This document shows, piece after piece, positions 41,573 to 51,286 of a stretch of DNA of 64,000 nt. The DNA is taken from assembly GCA_910589075.1 (NCBI GenBank), contig CAJUSK010000028.1, positions 1 to 64,000 of the forward strand, in the 5' to 3' direction. Made by a program: the position numbers and the translations under genes. The DNA is from an uncultured Lachnospiraceae bacterium. GTDB taxonomy: Bacteria > Bacillota > Clostridia > Lachnospirales > Lachnospiraceae. Under the pieces are notes generated by a model. The model was given only the letters and a program-made list of their open reading frames with translations, was not told the DNA's origin and ran no database searches. Positions within the stretch are counted from its first letter, which is position 1, and the number at the start of each line of letters is the position of its first letter.

Positions 41573-44500
41573 ATGAAATGGCTGCATCTGTCAGATCTGC
41601 ACTACAATCCCCAAAATGATGGAAGAAGCACACACCAGCTGCGTGAAAAACTATTAAAATATTTGCAGGAAGCGCACATAACCGCCGATCATCTTTTTTT
41701 AACCGGCGATTATCGTCATGCAAAATATCAGAGAGAGAATGAGGCAGATGCTGCGAAAGCATCTGCTGAATTTATTTTGCAGATAGCCGGTGCGGCAAAG
41801 ATCTTACCGGAAGGTATCCATATCATACCCGGCAATCACGATTTATCCCGCCTGCCGGAAACCGGGGCCCTGGATCAAATCAAACAGAAGTATGATGCAC
41901 ACAACGGAAGGCTGGGACAGGCAGATGCTGCATTGCTGCTGGGGCGTTTTACATTTTTCCGTCTGCTGATGCAGGAACTGGGGAGGAGAGGGGTGAAGCC
42001 TGTATGGCCTGATACCATGCTTCCCCTGCATGTTGGACGCAGTTTTGAGTCCTTTCATTTGCTCTGTCTGAACACAGGAATTTTCTGTAATTCTGACAGG
42101 GACCGTGGAGAACTGATCATCGGCAATTACGATCTGTACCGGGCATTGGAAGAGATGAAGCAAGCGGATTCCGGCCGTCCCATCATTGTATTGGGGCATC
42201 ATGGGCTGGATAATTTCCGGGAAGATGAGCGAAAAGCGGTTGAAACGTTGTTTGCAGAGTATCCGGTCAGGCTGTATCTTTGCGGTGACGCCCATATGCC
42301 CTGGAAACGGCGTACCAATGGGTTTATGGAAATTACCATGGGATGTCTGGTACAGGAAAAATATACGAGAACCGTTTTTTCGGCGGGTGCATTACGGGGA
42401 AGTGACTTTTCCATTGAGGCCCACAGCTGGGATGCGGACGAAGGGGAGTGGGGCGAATATACACAGTTTAATAAAAAACTCAGAAAATGGCCTTTGTATA
42501 GGCATACACCCGTACATAGAAAAGCAGAAACCGTAACAAAAGAGCGCCCGGTTTCCGCCTCTCCCCATTTTATCGGACGTGAGGAGACTGTAAGGGAACT
42601 TGAAAGCCGTCTTTTCAGTAAAACGGGTGTTGTTTTTCTGTATGGAATCGGCGGCATAGGAAAGACAGAAATATGCCGCGAATTATACGAACAATATGCA
42701 TCTGATGCAGGGGATGGCGGCATTCGGTATCTGGGCTGGATTACATACCGGGAAACATTGAAAAATTCTTTCTTTGACCAGTTTTCCGGGCTTGCGGCGG
42801 ATGATCCGGATGCATATTGGGACAGGGCGCGGCAGAAAATCGCGGAAATGGGAGATGCGTTGCTGCTGTTTCTGGATAATGCCAATCAAATGACTCCCCA
42901 GGAGGTAGCTGCACTGGACAGGCTGGGATGTCATGTATTGATTACCGCACGTGGGAAAAGGGACACGGTGCAAAATATGGAAACGGATTCCCTGAAGCCT
43001 GAAGCATGCCGCAGGCTGTATCGTTTATACAGTGAGGATGACAGTACCGGGGATGAAATCATAGATCAGATTGTATCTCTTGCCGCCGGGCATACACTGT
43101 CCATAGAGCTTTTGGCAAAGACGCAGTATGCCGCCGGTATGGACGCCTGTGAACTGCTCTGTTTGATAGAGAAATCCGGATTTGATTTATCGGATCTTAT
43201 GGAAGAAATCTGCTATCTGCATGATCCGGAATCGGAAAAGGGAGAATGGAACAGCCGGTTTATAGAGCATATGGCCAGAATATTTGATCTGTCGGAGGTA
43301 AGCACCCTGCCGGAAGAACTGAGAATTGTGCAACTCTTTTCCCTGCTTGCATCCAATACACCGGTTCCTGTGAAAACGGTCAGAAAGTGGCTGGATCTGA
43401 AATCCCTCAATGCCATGAATTCTGTAATCCGGAAGGGCTGGTTGAATAAATATGTATGGCAGGGTACACAATTCCTTGTGATGCATCCGGTTATATCGTC
43501 GGTGATCCGGTACGCGGCCATGCCGGATGAGGCAATGGCAGGAGAACTGGCAGAACGGATTGGGGATGATCTGAAGACTGACGAGGCAGAGGGATTTACC
43601 CGCCAGGCGGATAAACTGCCGCATGCAGCAGCACTGGCAGAGAAAATGGATTTCTGTGATGTGCGCTTTGCCCGTATGTTGAACAAAGCCGCATTGCTGT
43701 ATGATTATCAGGGAATGTGTGATACGGGAATCCGCCTGGCTCAGAAAGCACTGGAAATGATGGAGACAGTACTGGGAAAAGAAGATTGGGAAATCGGTGT
43801 TGTATTGACGAATATTGCCTATGCCAGATATATGAAAGGAGAGTATGACAGAGGCATAGAGTTATGTGGCCGGGTTCTGGACATTTATGAAAAAAATCCG
43901 AAAGTTCCGGGTGATCTGATTGCAACTGCTTATAATAATATGGCGCTGTGTTGTTCCCGTAAGGGGCTGTATCAGGAAGCACTCAGCCATTACGAAACAG
44001 TGATGGATATATATAAAGAGGAGAAGATGGAAGAAAGTCTGGCGTTTGCCCGGCTCTGTAACAATATGGGGCATTTATCCGTTTATCTGGGGGGATATGA
44101 ACGTGCACTGGAATGGTTAGAAAACGGGCTGCGGATACAGGAACATCTCTGTGTGGCGCCGGTTCAGCTGACTGCAGCGCTTCACAATAACAAAGGGCTG
44201 GCATATTTCTGGGCAGGGGATTATAAAGAGGCGAAGGCACAGTTTTTAAAGGCAGTGGAACTTCAGCAAACATTGTGGAAAGAAGGGCATCCGGATCAGG
44301 CTGTCAGCTATGGTAATATGGGAATGATCTGCATTCAGGAAGCAGCGTATCCGGAAGCGTTGGAATGGTTAAAGAAAGCGATGGAGATTCAGGAAAAGGT
44401 ACTGATACCGCAGCATCCGGATCTGGCGCTGACGTATAATCATATAGGTTTGGTTTATTATTATACAGAAGGATATGATGAAGCGCTGGAAAATTTTTTC

Positions 44501-44863
44501 AGAGCCTTTCACATTCAGGAGAAGGTACTGGAAAAAGGGCATTATGACATGGTTGTTACCTGCAGCAATATAGGAATGGTATATTATCATAAGGGGGAGT
44601 ATGAGAAGTCTCTGGGGTGGTGCCGGAGAGCTTTGGAGGGACAGGATGAGTCCGGGCATATGTCGCCTGATATCATTATGGTATATTGCCATATGGGCCT
44701 TATCTGTGAAGCACTGGGAAACCATGAGAGGGCGGTGGCTCTGTGTCAGAAAGCATATGATTTAATGGAAGCACAGTTCGGTCCCCACCACCCCTATCTG
44801 TCCGTTATCAAAGAAAATTTGCAGGAATTGCCGTGGTTTATAGTGGAATCGGATGAATTGTGA
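41573..44863 (+). CDS. Metallophosphoesterase-STAND NTPase-TPR protein, NLR-like defence candidate
   Basis: A 1096-residue protein with three parts. Residues 1-290 are a calcineurin-like phosphoesterase with all metal motifs: D8-x-H10, GDY (D46), GNHD (N88-H89-D90), GHH (H209-H210) and GDAH (D239, H241). Residues 331-600 are a STAND/NB-ARC-like NTPase: HFIGREETVRELE linker, Walker A GIGGIGKT (358-365), Walker B LLLFLDNAN, then LITARGKRD. Residues about 680-1085 contain eight or more tetratricopeptide repeats (for example YNNMALCCSRKGLYQEALSH). This effector-NTPase-repeat plan matches bacterial NLR-type antiphage proteins, with a phosphoesterase as possible nuclease or nucleotidase. AAAGGAGG fixes the start. 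Confidence 0.85.
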   Translation: MKWLHLSDLHYNPQNDGRSTHQLREKLLKYLQEAHITADHLFLTGDYRHAKYQRENEADAAKASAEFILQIAGAAKILPEGIHIIPGNHDLSRLPETGALDQIKQKYDAHNGRLGQADAALLLGRFTFFRLLMQELGRRGVKPVWPDTMLPLHVGRSFESFHLLCLNTGIFCNSDRDRGELIIGNYDLYRALEEMKQADSGRPIIVLGHHGLDNFREDERKAVETLFAEYPVRLYLCGDAHMPWKRRTNGFMEITMGCLVQEKYTRTVFSAGALRGSDFSIEAHSWDADEGEWGEYTQFNKKLRKWPLYRHTPVHRKAETVTKERPVSASPHFIGREETVRELESRLFSKTGVVFLYGIGGIGKTEICRELYEQYASDAGDGGIRYLGWITYRETLKNSFFDQFSGLAADDPDAYWDRARQKIAEMGDALLLFLDNANQMTPQEVAALDRLGCHVLITARGKRDTVQNMETDSLKPEACRRLYRLYSEDDSTGDEIIDQIVSLAAGHTLSIELLAKTQYAAGMDACELLCLIEKSGFDLSDLMEEICYLHDPESEKGEWNSRFIEHMARIFDLSEVSTLPEELRIVQLFSLLASNTPVPVKTVRKWLDLKSLNAMNSVIRKGWLNKYVWQGTQFLVMHPVISSVIRYAAMPDEAMAGELAERIGDDLKTDEAEGFTRQADKLPHAAALAEKMDFCDVRFARMLNKAALLYDYQGMCDTGIRLAQKALEMMETVLGKEDWEIGVVLTNIAYARYMKGEYDRGIELCGRVLDIYEKNPKVPGDLIATAYNNMALCCSRKGLYQEALSHYETVMDIYKEEKMEESLAFARLCNNMGHLSVYLGGYERALEWLENGLRIQEHLCVAPVQLTAALHNNKGLAYFWAGDYKEAKAQFLKAVELQQTLWKEGHPDQAVSYGNMGMICIQEAAYPEALEWLKKAMEIQEKVLIPQHPDLALTYNHIGLVYYYTEGYDEALENFFRAFHIQEKVLEKGHYDMVVTCSNIGMVYYHKGEYEKSLGWCRRALEGQDESGHMSPDIIMVYCHMGLICEALGNHERAVALCQKAYDLMEAQFGPHHPYLSVIKENLQELPWFIVESDEL

Positions 44864-44925
44864 TATACTGTTACTGTCAAGAAAACTTTCCTGCTTTGGA
44901 AGTATACAATAAGGAGAACAATCAC

Positions 44926-46284
44926 ATGAAAATCATACTGTTATCCGGCGGTTCCGGGAAGCGGCTCTGGCCATTGTCCAACGGGGCGAGATCCAAACAG
45001 TTTTTTAAAGTATTACAGGATGAACATGGCAATTCCGAGTCCATGATGCAGCGTATTTACAGACAGATCCGTCTGAGCTGTCCGGGGACGGAGGTGATCA
45101 TTGCCGCAGGAGAAGCACAGAGCGATTCCATCCGGCGGCAGATTGGCAGTGAGGCGGAGACCGTATTTGAACCTTCCGGGCGTCATACCTATCCGGCGAT
45201 TCTGCTGTCAGTAGCCTGGCTGCTGGACAAAAGGCAGATAGAAGATACGGAAGTGATTGCAGTGCTTCCGGTGGATACGTATGTGGAACAGGGATATTTT
45301 GAGAAGTTGACCGAGATGGAATCTGCGCTTGCGGATTCGGGGGCGGATGTCTGCCTTCTGGGAGTGCAGCCCACGTATCCTTCGGAAAAGTATGGCTATA
45401 TTATGGGAGAATCCATGCCGGACCGGCCTTACAGGCAGGTTCGGACGTATACGGAAAAGCCGGATCTTGCCACGGCCCGGCGGCTGGTATCGGAAGGCGG
45501 ACGCTGGAACGGAGGCGTATTCGTATTCCGGGCTTCCTTTGTAAAGGCCCTCATTGAAAAAGAAGTGGGACAGGTTTCCTTTGATCGTTTGTATGCTCTG
45601 TATGACCGGTTGCCGGTCAACAGCTTTGACTATGAAGTCATTGAAAAAAATACTTCTCTGGTGTATATCCCCTATGACGGAGAATGGAATGATCTGGGCA
45701 CATGGAACACATTGACTGAAAAGATGCAGGAACCGGACGGCGGTTTTGTTGTCCGGGGAGAAGACTGCCGTAATACCCATGTGATCAATGAACTGGAAAT
45801 CCCTGTGGTGGCGCTGGGGCTGAATGATATGGTGGTGGTAGCCAGCGCGGACGGTATCCTGGTCAGCGACAAGCATGCCAGCTCCTATATGGGGCGTTAT
45901 GTGGAACAGATTGACAACAGGCCCATGTATGAAAAACGGCAATGGGGTGAATATAAGGTATTGGATTTTGTCCAGTGCCGGTCGGGCAAAGAGAGTTCTC
46001 TAACGAAGCATATGCATGTGGAACCCGGCAGAAGCCTCAGCTATCAGATGCATCATCTGCGGGATGAAATCTGGACGATTATTGACGGAAAAGGCCTGTT
46101 CCTGCTGAATGGGGAGATACGGGAGGTTGTCCGGGGGGATGTGTTGTATATTCCCAAAATGTGCAGACACGGCATGGCATCCACGGAAGGCGTTGACTTT
46201 ATAGAAGTACAGTTGGGAACGGAGCTGGTGGAGGCGGATATTGAGCGTTTTCCCTGGGACTGGAGTGAACAGTTGGGGAGATAA
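44926..46284 (+). CDS. manC: Mannose-1-phosphate guanylyltransferase / mannose-6-phosphate isomerase
   Basis: A bifunctional enzyme of 452 residues supplying GDP-mannose. The N-terminal nucleotidyltransferase has LLSGGSGKRLWPLSN (5-19) followed by RSKQF, with FEPSGRHTYPAI and WNGGVFVF further on. The C-terminal cupin (about 345-452) is the type II isomerase domain: LTKHMHVEPGRSLSYQMH, then GDVLYIPKMCRHG. The ATG at 44926 follows AAGGAG (44911-44916); the open frame reaches 22 codons upstream into the STAND gene without a better start. GDP-mannose may be used directly or converted to a GDP-amino sugar by the aminotransferase at 3.1 kb. Confidence 0.9.
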   Translation: MKIILLSGGSGKRLWPLSNGARSKQFFKVLQDEHGNSESMMQRIYRQIRLSCPGTEVIIAAGEAQSDSIRRQIGSEAETVFEPSGRHTYPAILLSVAWLLDKRQIEDTEVIAVLPVDTYVEQGYFEKLTEMESALADSGADVCLLGVQPTYPSEKYGYIMGESMPDRPYRQVRTYTEKPDLATARRLVSEGGRWNGGVFVFRASFVKALIEKEVGQVSFDRLYALYDRLPVNSFDYEVIEKNTSLVYIPYDGEWNDLGTWNTLTEKMQEPDGGFVVRGEDCRNTHVINELEIPVVALGLNDMVVVASADGILVSDKHASSYMGRYVEQIDNRPMYEKRQWGEYKVLDFVQCRSGKESSLTKHMHVEPGRSLSYQMHHLRDEIWTIIDGKGLFLLNGEIREVVRGDVLYIPKMCRHGMASTEGVDFIEVQLGTELVEADIERFPWDWSEQLGR

Positions 46285-46299
46285 AGGAGACAAGCAGGG

Positions 46300-48039
46300 A
46301 TGGATCAGAGCAGTACATGGAATAAATTTATGTTTATATTCGATAAAAAGCAGAAGCTGAAAGCGGCCCTGCTTTTTCTTGTGATTATTATCGGGGCATT
46401 TGTGGAACTGGTGGGAGTCAGTGCAGTGCTGCCCTTTATCAGCGCAGTGCTGAGCCCGGAGCTGATACTGGACAATCCCTGGCTGGGGGGCATGTACCGA
46501 TTGCTGGGGTTTGAGACCATTGACCAGTACATTATATTTCTGGGTGTCTCGATTATTCTCATCTATATATTCAAAAATATATATGTCTATCTGATGCATG
46601 GAATGCAGTACCGGTTTACTTATGAGAATCAGCGGCTGCTCTCTTATCGGATGATGGACTGCTATATGAATCAGCCGTATCTGTTCCACTTAAATCATAA
46701 CAGTGCCCAGTTAAGCCGGAATATCAATGAAGACACCGTTTCCTTTTTTGAGGCGGTTCTGGCAGGCCTGCAGCTGGCGTCGGAAGGAGGCGTGTGCCTG
46801 GCACTGTTGTGTTTCCTCCTGTTGCAGGATATTTCCATTACCCTGGGCGTAGTCGTCATGGTAGGCACATTTGGACTAATTTTTATGAAAGTGTTCAGGA
46901 AACGTCTGAAAGCCGCAGGTAAGAGAAGCCGGGACAAACAGGGCAATACCCGTCAGGCTGTGCTGGAGGCCCTTGGCAGTATTAAGGAAATCAAGGTGCT
47001 CGGCCGGGAGCGGGTGTTTGTTGAGCAGTTTCACACAGAATATAAAGACTATGCGGAGAGCAATCGCCGGTTTAAGGTGTATGGGATGATTCCCAAACCT
47101 GTTATGGAAACCATCGCCATTTCCGGGCTTTTGCTGATTGTCTGTGTGAAGATTGCCTTGGGTGCGGATGCAGCCTCCTTTATTCCCACCATTACCGTAT
47201 TTGCCATGGCAGCCTTTCGGATGCTACCGTCTGCCAACCGTATCGCTGAATATCTGAGCCGGATTATGTTCAGCAAGCCGGCCATTGACGCTATTTATCA
47301 TGATCTGAAAGAAATAGAAGGACTGATGACGGAGCGGGAGAGAACGGAGACAATCGGGGAGATTCCGTTTCAGAAGGAAATTCGGGTAAAAGACATGAGT
47401 TTTCGCTATCCGGAGACAGAGAAGGAAATTTTCAGCCATGTGTCTTTGGTGATTCCCAAAAATAAATCCATTGCCCTGATCGGACCGTCCGGACAGGGGA
47501 AAACCACCATGGCGGACATTCTTCTGGGCCTGCTGGAACCCCAGGAGGGGGCAGTGCTGGTGGACGGCGTGGATATACGTCAGGGGCTGCATGCCTGGAA
47601 CCGGAAGCTGGGGTATATTCCCCAGACGATTTCTCTTCTGGATGCATCTATCCGGGACAATATTCTGTTTGGGGTGGAAAAAGGCCAGGTGGACGAGAAA
47701 CGATTGGCGAAGGCATTGCGGGAGGCGCAGTTGGAGGAATTTGTGAACTCTCTGGAGGAAGGGCTGGACACGGTGATCGGAGAAGGCGGCGTGCGTCTTT
47801 CCGGGGGACAGAGACAGCGTATCGGGATTGCCAGGGCGCTGTATCTGGAACCGGAGGTACTGGTTCTGGATGAAGCCACCTCTGCGCTGGATACGGATAC
47901 AGAGGCGGCTGTCATGGAAGCCATCGATTATCTGGCGGGCAGCAAGACGCTGATTATCATTGCCCACAGATTGTCTACGATTCAGAACTGTGATCTGGTG
48001 TATCGGATTGAAGGAGGGCAAGTGATTTCAGAGCCATGA
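46300..48039 (+). CDS. Second ABC half-transporter, PglK-like flippase
   Basis: A 579-residue paralogue of the protein at 14.5 kb: about six membrane spans, then Walker A GPSGQGKTT (about 395-403), signature LSGGQRQRIGIARAL (about 499-513), Walker B VLVLDEATSALD and IIIAHR. It probably flips a lipid-linked oligosaccharide. Having two related ABC flippases and two Wzx flippases in one window suggests more than one repeat unit or a composite locus. The start follows GATAAAGGAGAC, 15 bases after manC. The 3' end overlaps, tail to tail, the minus-strand membrane-protein gene by 65 bases, and no terminator is visible between them. Confidence 0.85.
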   Translation: MDQSSTWNKFMFIFDKKQKLKAALLFLVIIIGAFVELVGVSAVLPFISAVLSPELILDNPWLGGMYRLLGFETIDQYIIFLGVSIILIYIFKNIYVYLMHGMQYRFTYENQRLLSYRMMDCYMNQPYLFHLNHNSAQLSRNINEDTVSFFEAVLAGLQLASEGGVCLALLCFLLLQDISITLGVVVMVGTFGLIFMKVFRKRLKAAGKRSRDKQGNTRQAVLEALGSIKEIKVLGRERVFVEQFHTEYKDYAESNRRFKVYGMIPKPVMETIAISGLLLIVCVKIALGADAASFIPTITVFAMAAFRMLPSANRIAEYLSRIMFSKPAIDAIYHDLKEIEGLMTERERTETIGEIPFQKEIRVKDMSFRYPETEKEIFSHVSLVIPKNKSIALIGPSGQGKTTMADILLGLLEPQEGAVLVDGVDIRQGLHAWNRKLGYIPQTISLLDASIRDNILFGVEKGQVDEKRLAKALREAQLEEFVNSLEEGLDTVIGEGGVRLSGGQRQRIGIARALYLEPEVLVLDEATSALDTDTEAAVMEAIDYLAGSKTLIIIAHRLSTIQNCDLVYRIEGGQVISEP

Positions 48040-49651
48040 TCAATACAAATACGGGAACGATCTGTTGCAGCACCCGGTTGTAGGAATCATCCCAGTTCAA
48101 CCAGAATGCTTTGCTGTCTACAATACAGTAGGATACAAAGTTGAGGAAGGCATAGCCGATCCACAGAAAATGCATGTAATCCAGACGGATTCTGACAGTG
48201 ACGGACCACACAATCAATACACCGAAAAACAGTGCGCTGATACCCCAGGAAGACGGATAGCGGAACATGTTCCGGATAACAAAATCCATGTTGTCGATAA
48301 TGATGTCTTTTTTCAGGACAAAAGAATAACACAACAATACAAACATGCCTGCCAGGATCATGGAGTATTCCGTAAGAAAAGGCAGACGGGGTGTCAGCTT
48401 TTCAATCCGTTTCAGGAGATCGTGGCCAAAGAGCAGGTAGGCGTAACTGCCTGCAAGAATCAGTCCGATGAAAAAGATATTTTTATTGTTGGCTATGGAG
48501 GTGTATACAGCTTGTGACACACCGGCGTCTAAGATAACGCGTACATAAAACAGCCACCAGATTTCCGCCAGCGACGGGGGCAGGAACAGCAGGGCCAGAT
48601 GTTTTTTGGACAGCAGCCGGATGCTGGAAAAGCAGATAAGAAAGAAAGCGGCAAAAATAATGCCATCTTTTCGCAGCAGAGTAAGGGCTGTAAAGTTTGC
48701 GGCAATGAGGATCATACCTTCATACCGGGCACATTCGCCATGTTGCAGCAGCAGGGATGCCAAAAACAGAAAGAATATATAGACCATACAGTACATATTG
48801 GCAAGCACCCAGGAGGAAGCGACAATAAAGCAGGTGGAAGAAGCCAGCAGGAAGGTAAAAAGTGCGCTGAAAAGCAGCGCTTTTTTTCTTGGCAGAGCAG
48901 GAATCCCCTCCCCGGCAGATACCGGTATGACGGCTGAAAACCGGTATAAACCATAGAAAAATGCGGCCAGTACATTGCAGGAGAGCAGCGCCTGTATCTG
49001 GTACGCCTGATCCAGCCCCCAGAATGCCGCATAGGCGTGTACCAGGGGCAGGAACTGACTGATGTTGGTCAGCGTAAAGCTGTTTTCCCCGGCAATATCC
49101 CTGAAATTTCCCAGAATTGTCAATGTATGTCCATAATTGATAAAATAGAAAAAGGAGTCATAGCTGACAAAAGAATAGGTAAAACCGCTGGCTGCAAAAA
49201 AAACAAGCCCCAGGAAAAACAACAGGAGCGGCAGCGCTTTTTTCAGGGATTCTGTGGTTGAGACGGATCTGTCTTTCCCAGGCAGAAAATAACGGCGCAG
49301 GCCATAGAACAGACATAGCATCACCAGAACGACAGCCATCGTTGCGGGGAATGTAAAAGGAACACCTGTCAAAAGCAGAAGGATACCGGCAAATACCCAG
49401 AGACAGATGCCTGTGGGCAATGCGAATAATACGGACCACTGGGGGGAGAGCATCGTATTGACCGTGAACTGACACAGTAGTCCCAGAAGCAGTATAAGTA
49501 ACAGAGCAGCCAACTGACGTATCTGATATGAAAATACAGAGTCATAGGCAATCCGTTCAAAACCGGCGCGGTTGATAAACATACTGCTTACAAACAGAGC
49601 GGCGCAGAGGGCAGCAAATATGCCACTGTAAATACAAAGTTTTTTATTCAT
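47975..49651 (-). CDS. Polytopic membrane protein of unknown function, possible GT-C or polymerase
   Basis: A 558-residue protein with about 12-13 hydrophobic segments. I do not recognise a named family. Large polar loops follow the fourth span (SYDSFFYFINYGHTLTILG, with an aspartate that could be catalytic) and precede the C-terminus (VDSKAFWLNWDDSYNRVLQQ). Its size and place, last in an operon of glycosyltransferases, fit a GT-C enzyme or a Wzy-like polymerase. The start overlaps the stop of the 212-residue protein gene by 4 bases. The 3' end overlaps the coding region of the second ABC transporter by 65 bases on the opposite strand. Confidence 0.65.
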   Translation of the reverse strand: MNKKLCIYSGIFAALCAALFVSSMFINRAGFERIAYDSVFSYQIRQLAALLLILLLGLLCQFTVNTMLSPQWSVLFALPTGICLWVFAGILLLLTGVPFTFPATMAVVLVMLCLFYGLRRYFLPGKDRSVSTTESLKKALPLLLFFLGLVFFAASGFTYSFVSYDSFFYFINYGHTLTILGNFRDIAGENSFTLTNISQFLPLVHAYAAFWGLDQAYQIQALLSCNVLAAFFYGLYRFSAVIPVSAGEGIPALPRKKALLFSALFTFLLASSTCFIVASSWVLANMYCMVYIFFLFLASLLLQHGECARYEGMILIAANFTALTLLRKDGIIFAAFFLICFSSIRLLSKKHLALLFLPPSLAEIWWLFYVRVILDAGVSQAVYTSIANNKNIFFIGLILAGSYAYLLFGHDLLKRIEKLTPRLPFLTEYSMILAGMFVLLCYSFVLKKDIIIDNMDFVIRNMFRYPSSWGISALFFGVLIVWSVTVRIRLDYMHFLWIGYAFLNFVSYCIVDSKAFWLNWDDSYNRVLQQIVPVFVLIMALKSLALLQSDTPDHSSES

Positions 49652-50286
49652 GTTGATTCTCCTGTGATTTCCCGATAAAATGCCTCGCTCATAACATATA
49701 CGGAATAGTCCGGATTCATAACAAAGACCAGATTGGACTGATCTTTCAGAGAATCTGTGTTGATATAGAGCATTGGGTATATTTCTTCTTCAAAGGCGGG
49801 AACAAGCGCTTTCGGTATCTCATCTGTTACATAGTCCATAATGCCGATACAGGTAAACGGATGACAGAAATCAAAAGCCTCCCGATGAGAACGTACCGTT
49901 TTGCGGGTTTCATCTGTTATTTCTATCTGTTCATATGTTTTTGCATAGAGGGAAACAAACTTTTCATAAAAACCGGCCTGGCTGTCCAGGGATACATGCC
50001 GGTTTTTCAGTATGGGAAAGAGAATTTCATCCTGGAACATAAACTCATCTGAATAAGCGAACAGATTACCGGAAAATGTCCCGTAACGGAACGGTCCGTT
50101 AACGGTGTCCATGTAAAAATCAGGAAACATAACCAGCCCATTGTAGATGCAGTTGGCTGCGGAGAAGAAAATCAGCATACAAAACAGCAGCGCAGCCGCT
50201 GTTGCTTTGCGCTTTTTCCACAGGCGGCGGTATATGAGAAAAAAAAGAAAGAGTGCGAGAATTCCCGCAAAGGCTTCTTTGAACAT
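49648..50286 (-). CDS. Small membrane protein with an outer domain, unknown function
   Basis: A 212-residue protein with two N-terminal hydrophobic segments (about 4-22 and 30-52) and a soluble domain of about 155 residues that should face outside. It has no motif I recognise; the domain is rich in Phe, Tyr and Asp (DFYMDTVNGPFRYGTF, then FAYSDEFMFQDEIL). The ATG at 50286 is chosen because AGGAG lies 5 bases upstream; a TTG at 50313 is in frame. It overlaps the next gene by 4 bases, so the two are translationally coupled and may form a complex. Confidence 0.6.
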   Translation of the reverse strand: MFKEAFAGILALFLFFLIYRRLWKKRKATAAALLFCMLIFFSAANCIYNGLVMFPDFYMDTVNGPFRYGTFSGNLFAYSDEFMFQDEILFPILKNRHVSLDSQAGFYEKFVSLYAKTYEQIEITDETRKTVRSHREAFDFCHPFTCIGIMDYVTDEIPKALVPAFEEEIYPMLYINTDSLKDQSNLVFVMNPDYSVYVMSEAFYREITGEST

Positions 50287-50341
50287 AATATCTCCTGGCA
50301 ATTGTATTTTCAACGTAGAACATCCGGCCTGCCGAACCGGT

Positions 50342-51286
50342 CTATATTTTTCCGGACAGAATCAGCAGGCGGAAAGCGATTTCATCAATCAGGCTGTTTC
50401 GGAGCCTGTGAGGATAGAGGCATTTGCGCACTCTTTTGCGACTGTCAAAGAGTTTGAGGAATGCCTGCCGGTCTTTGGAAACTTTGTCGCCATACAGCTT
50501 ATTATATGAATGGATACCGTTTACAATATTGTTGCAATGGCGTACCATATGTTTGTTCCAGTCCCGGTACTTGGCAAGGCCATTTGCATTGCCGCAGCTG
50601 TAAGTCCCCTCATGCCGCCGGTAATAGGCCAGCGGGGTGTTGTCCCAGATCAGCGTACCGTTCATACCGGCCACTACCCAGGAAATCCAGCAGTCAATGG
50701 CAATAGAACGGTCAAATTCGCCGGCGTGGAAGGTAAGCCTTTTTAAGGTATGGTTGAATGCCTGTGCCATACCCACACCGGCCCAGGTCCCTGTCATGAT
50801 GACATTTGCCAGATTGACGGCCGGCATTTCTTCGGGAGCCACCGATTTTCTGTCCGGCAGCGTGTGTTCCACATGGAGTTCATTGTCGCAGACATAATAG
50901 TTATGTGCATACAATATGGGCATATGGTCGGGATACTTGTCCATGTGGCTGACGGCTGAGGCAGTTTTTTCCGGATGCCAGACGTCATCCTGGTCACAGA
51001 AAAAATAATAATCTGCTCTGCTGACAGAATGCATCAGTGTGTGATAACTCTGATGGGCGCCCTTATTATTCCAGTCGCCGGTGTAGTCGTTTACAAGGAT
51101 GATTCGCTTTTCCTCGGGGAATCGGCGCTGGTAATCCCGCAGTATGGAGACTGTGGAATCTTTGGAACCATCATCCCGTATAAACAGATCCAGCGCAGGC
51201 CAGGTCTGTGCCATAATACTGTCCAACATCGCGGGCAGATACTTTTCCCCGTTATAGGTGGAAGTGATTAAAACGACTTTTTTCAT
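50342..51286 (-). CDS. GT2 glycosyltransferase, rhamnosyltransferase-like
   Basis: A 314-residue GT-A enzyme. VVLITSTYNGEKYL opens the domain, RDDGSKDST (D38-D39) is the nucleotide site and FCDQDDVW (D98-x-D100-D101) the metal site; this last pattern is typical of the WbbL/RfbF-like group that includes rhamnosyltransferases. GTWAGVGMAQAFN (about 164-176) and DCWISWV follow as acceptor-side motifs. There are no membrane spans. It overlaps the acetyltransferase gene by 4 bases. Donor not proven. Confidence 0.85.
   Translation of the reverse strand: MKKVVLITSTYNGEKYLPAMLDSIMAQTWPALDLFIRDDGSKDSTVSILRDYQRRFPEEKRIILVNDYTGDWNNKGAHQSYHTLMHSVSRADYYFFCDQDDVWHPEKTASAVSHMDKYPDHMPILYAHNYYVCDNELHVEHTLPDRKSVAPEEMPAVNLANVIMTGTWAGVGMAQAFNHTLKRLTFHAGEFDRSIAIDCWISWVVAGMNGTLIWDNTPLAYYRRHEGTYSCGNANGLAKYRDWNKHMVRHCNNIVNGIHSYNKLYGDKVSKDRQAFLKLFDSRKRVRKCLYPHRLRNSLIDEIAFRLLILSGKI

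Noticed and set aside
48065..48517. Plus-strand ORF of 150 codons.
   Set aside because: It is the complement of the minus-strand membrane-protein gene, whose hydrophobic pattern and coupled start are much more convincing.
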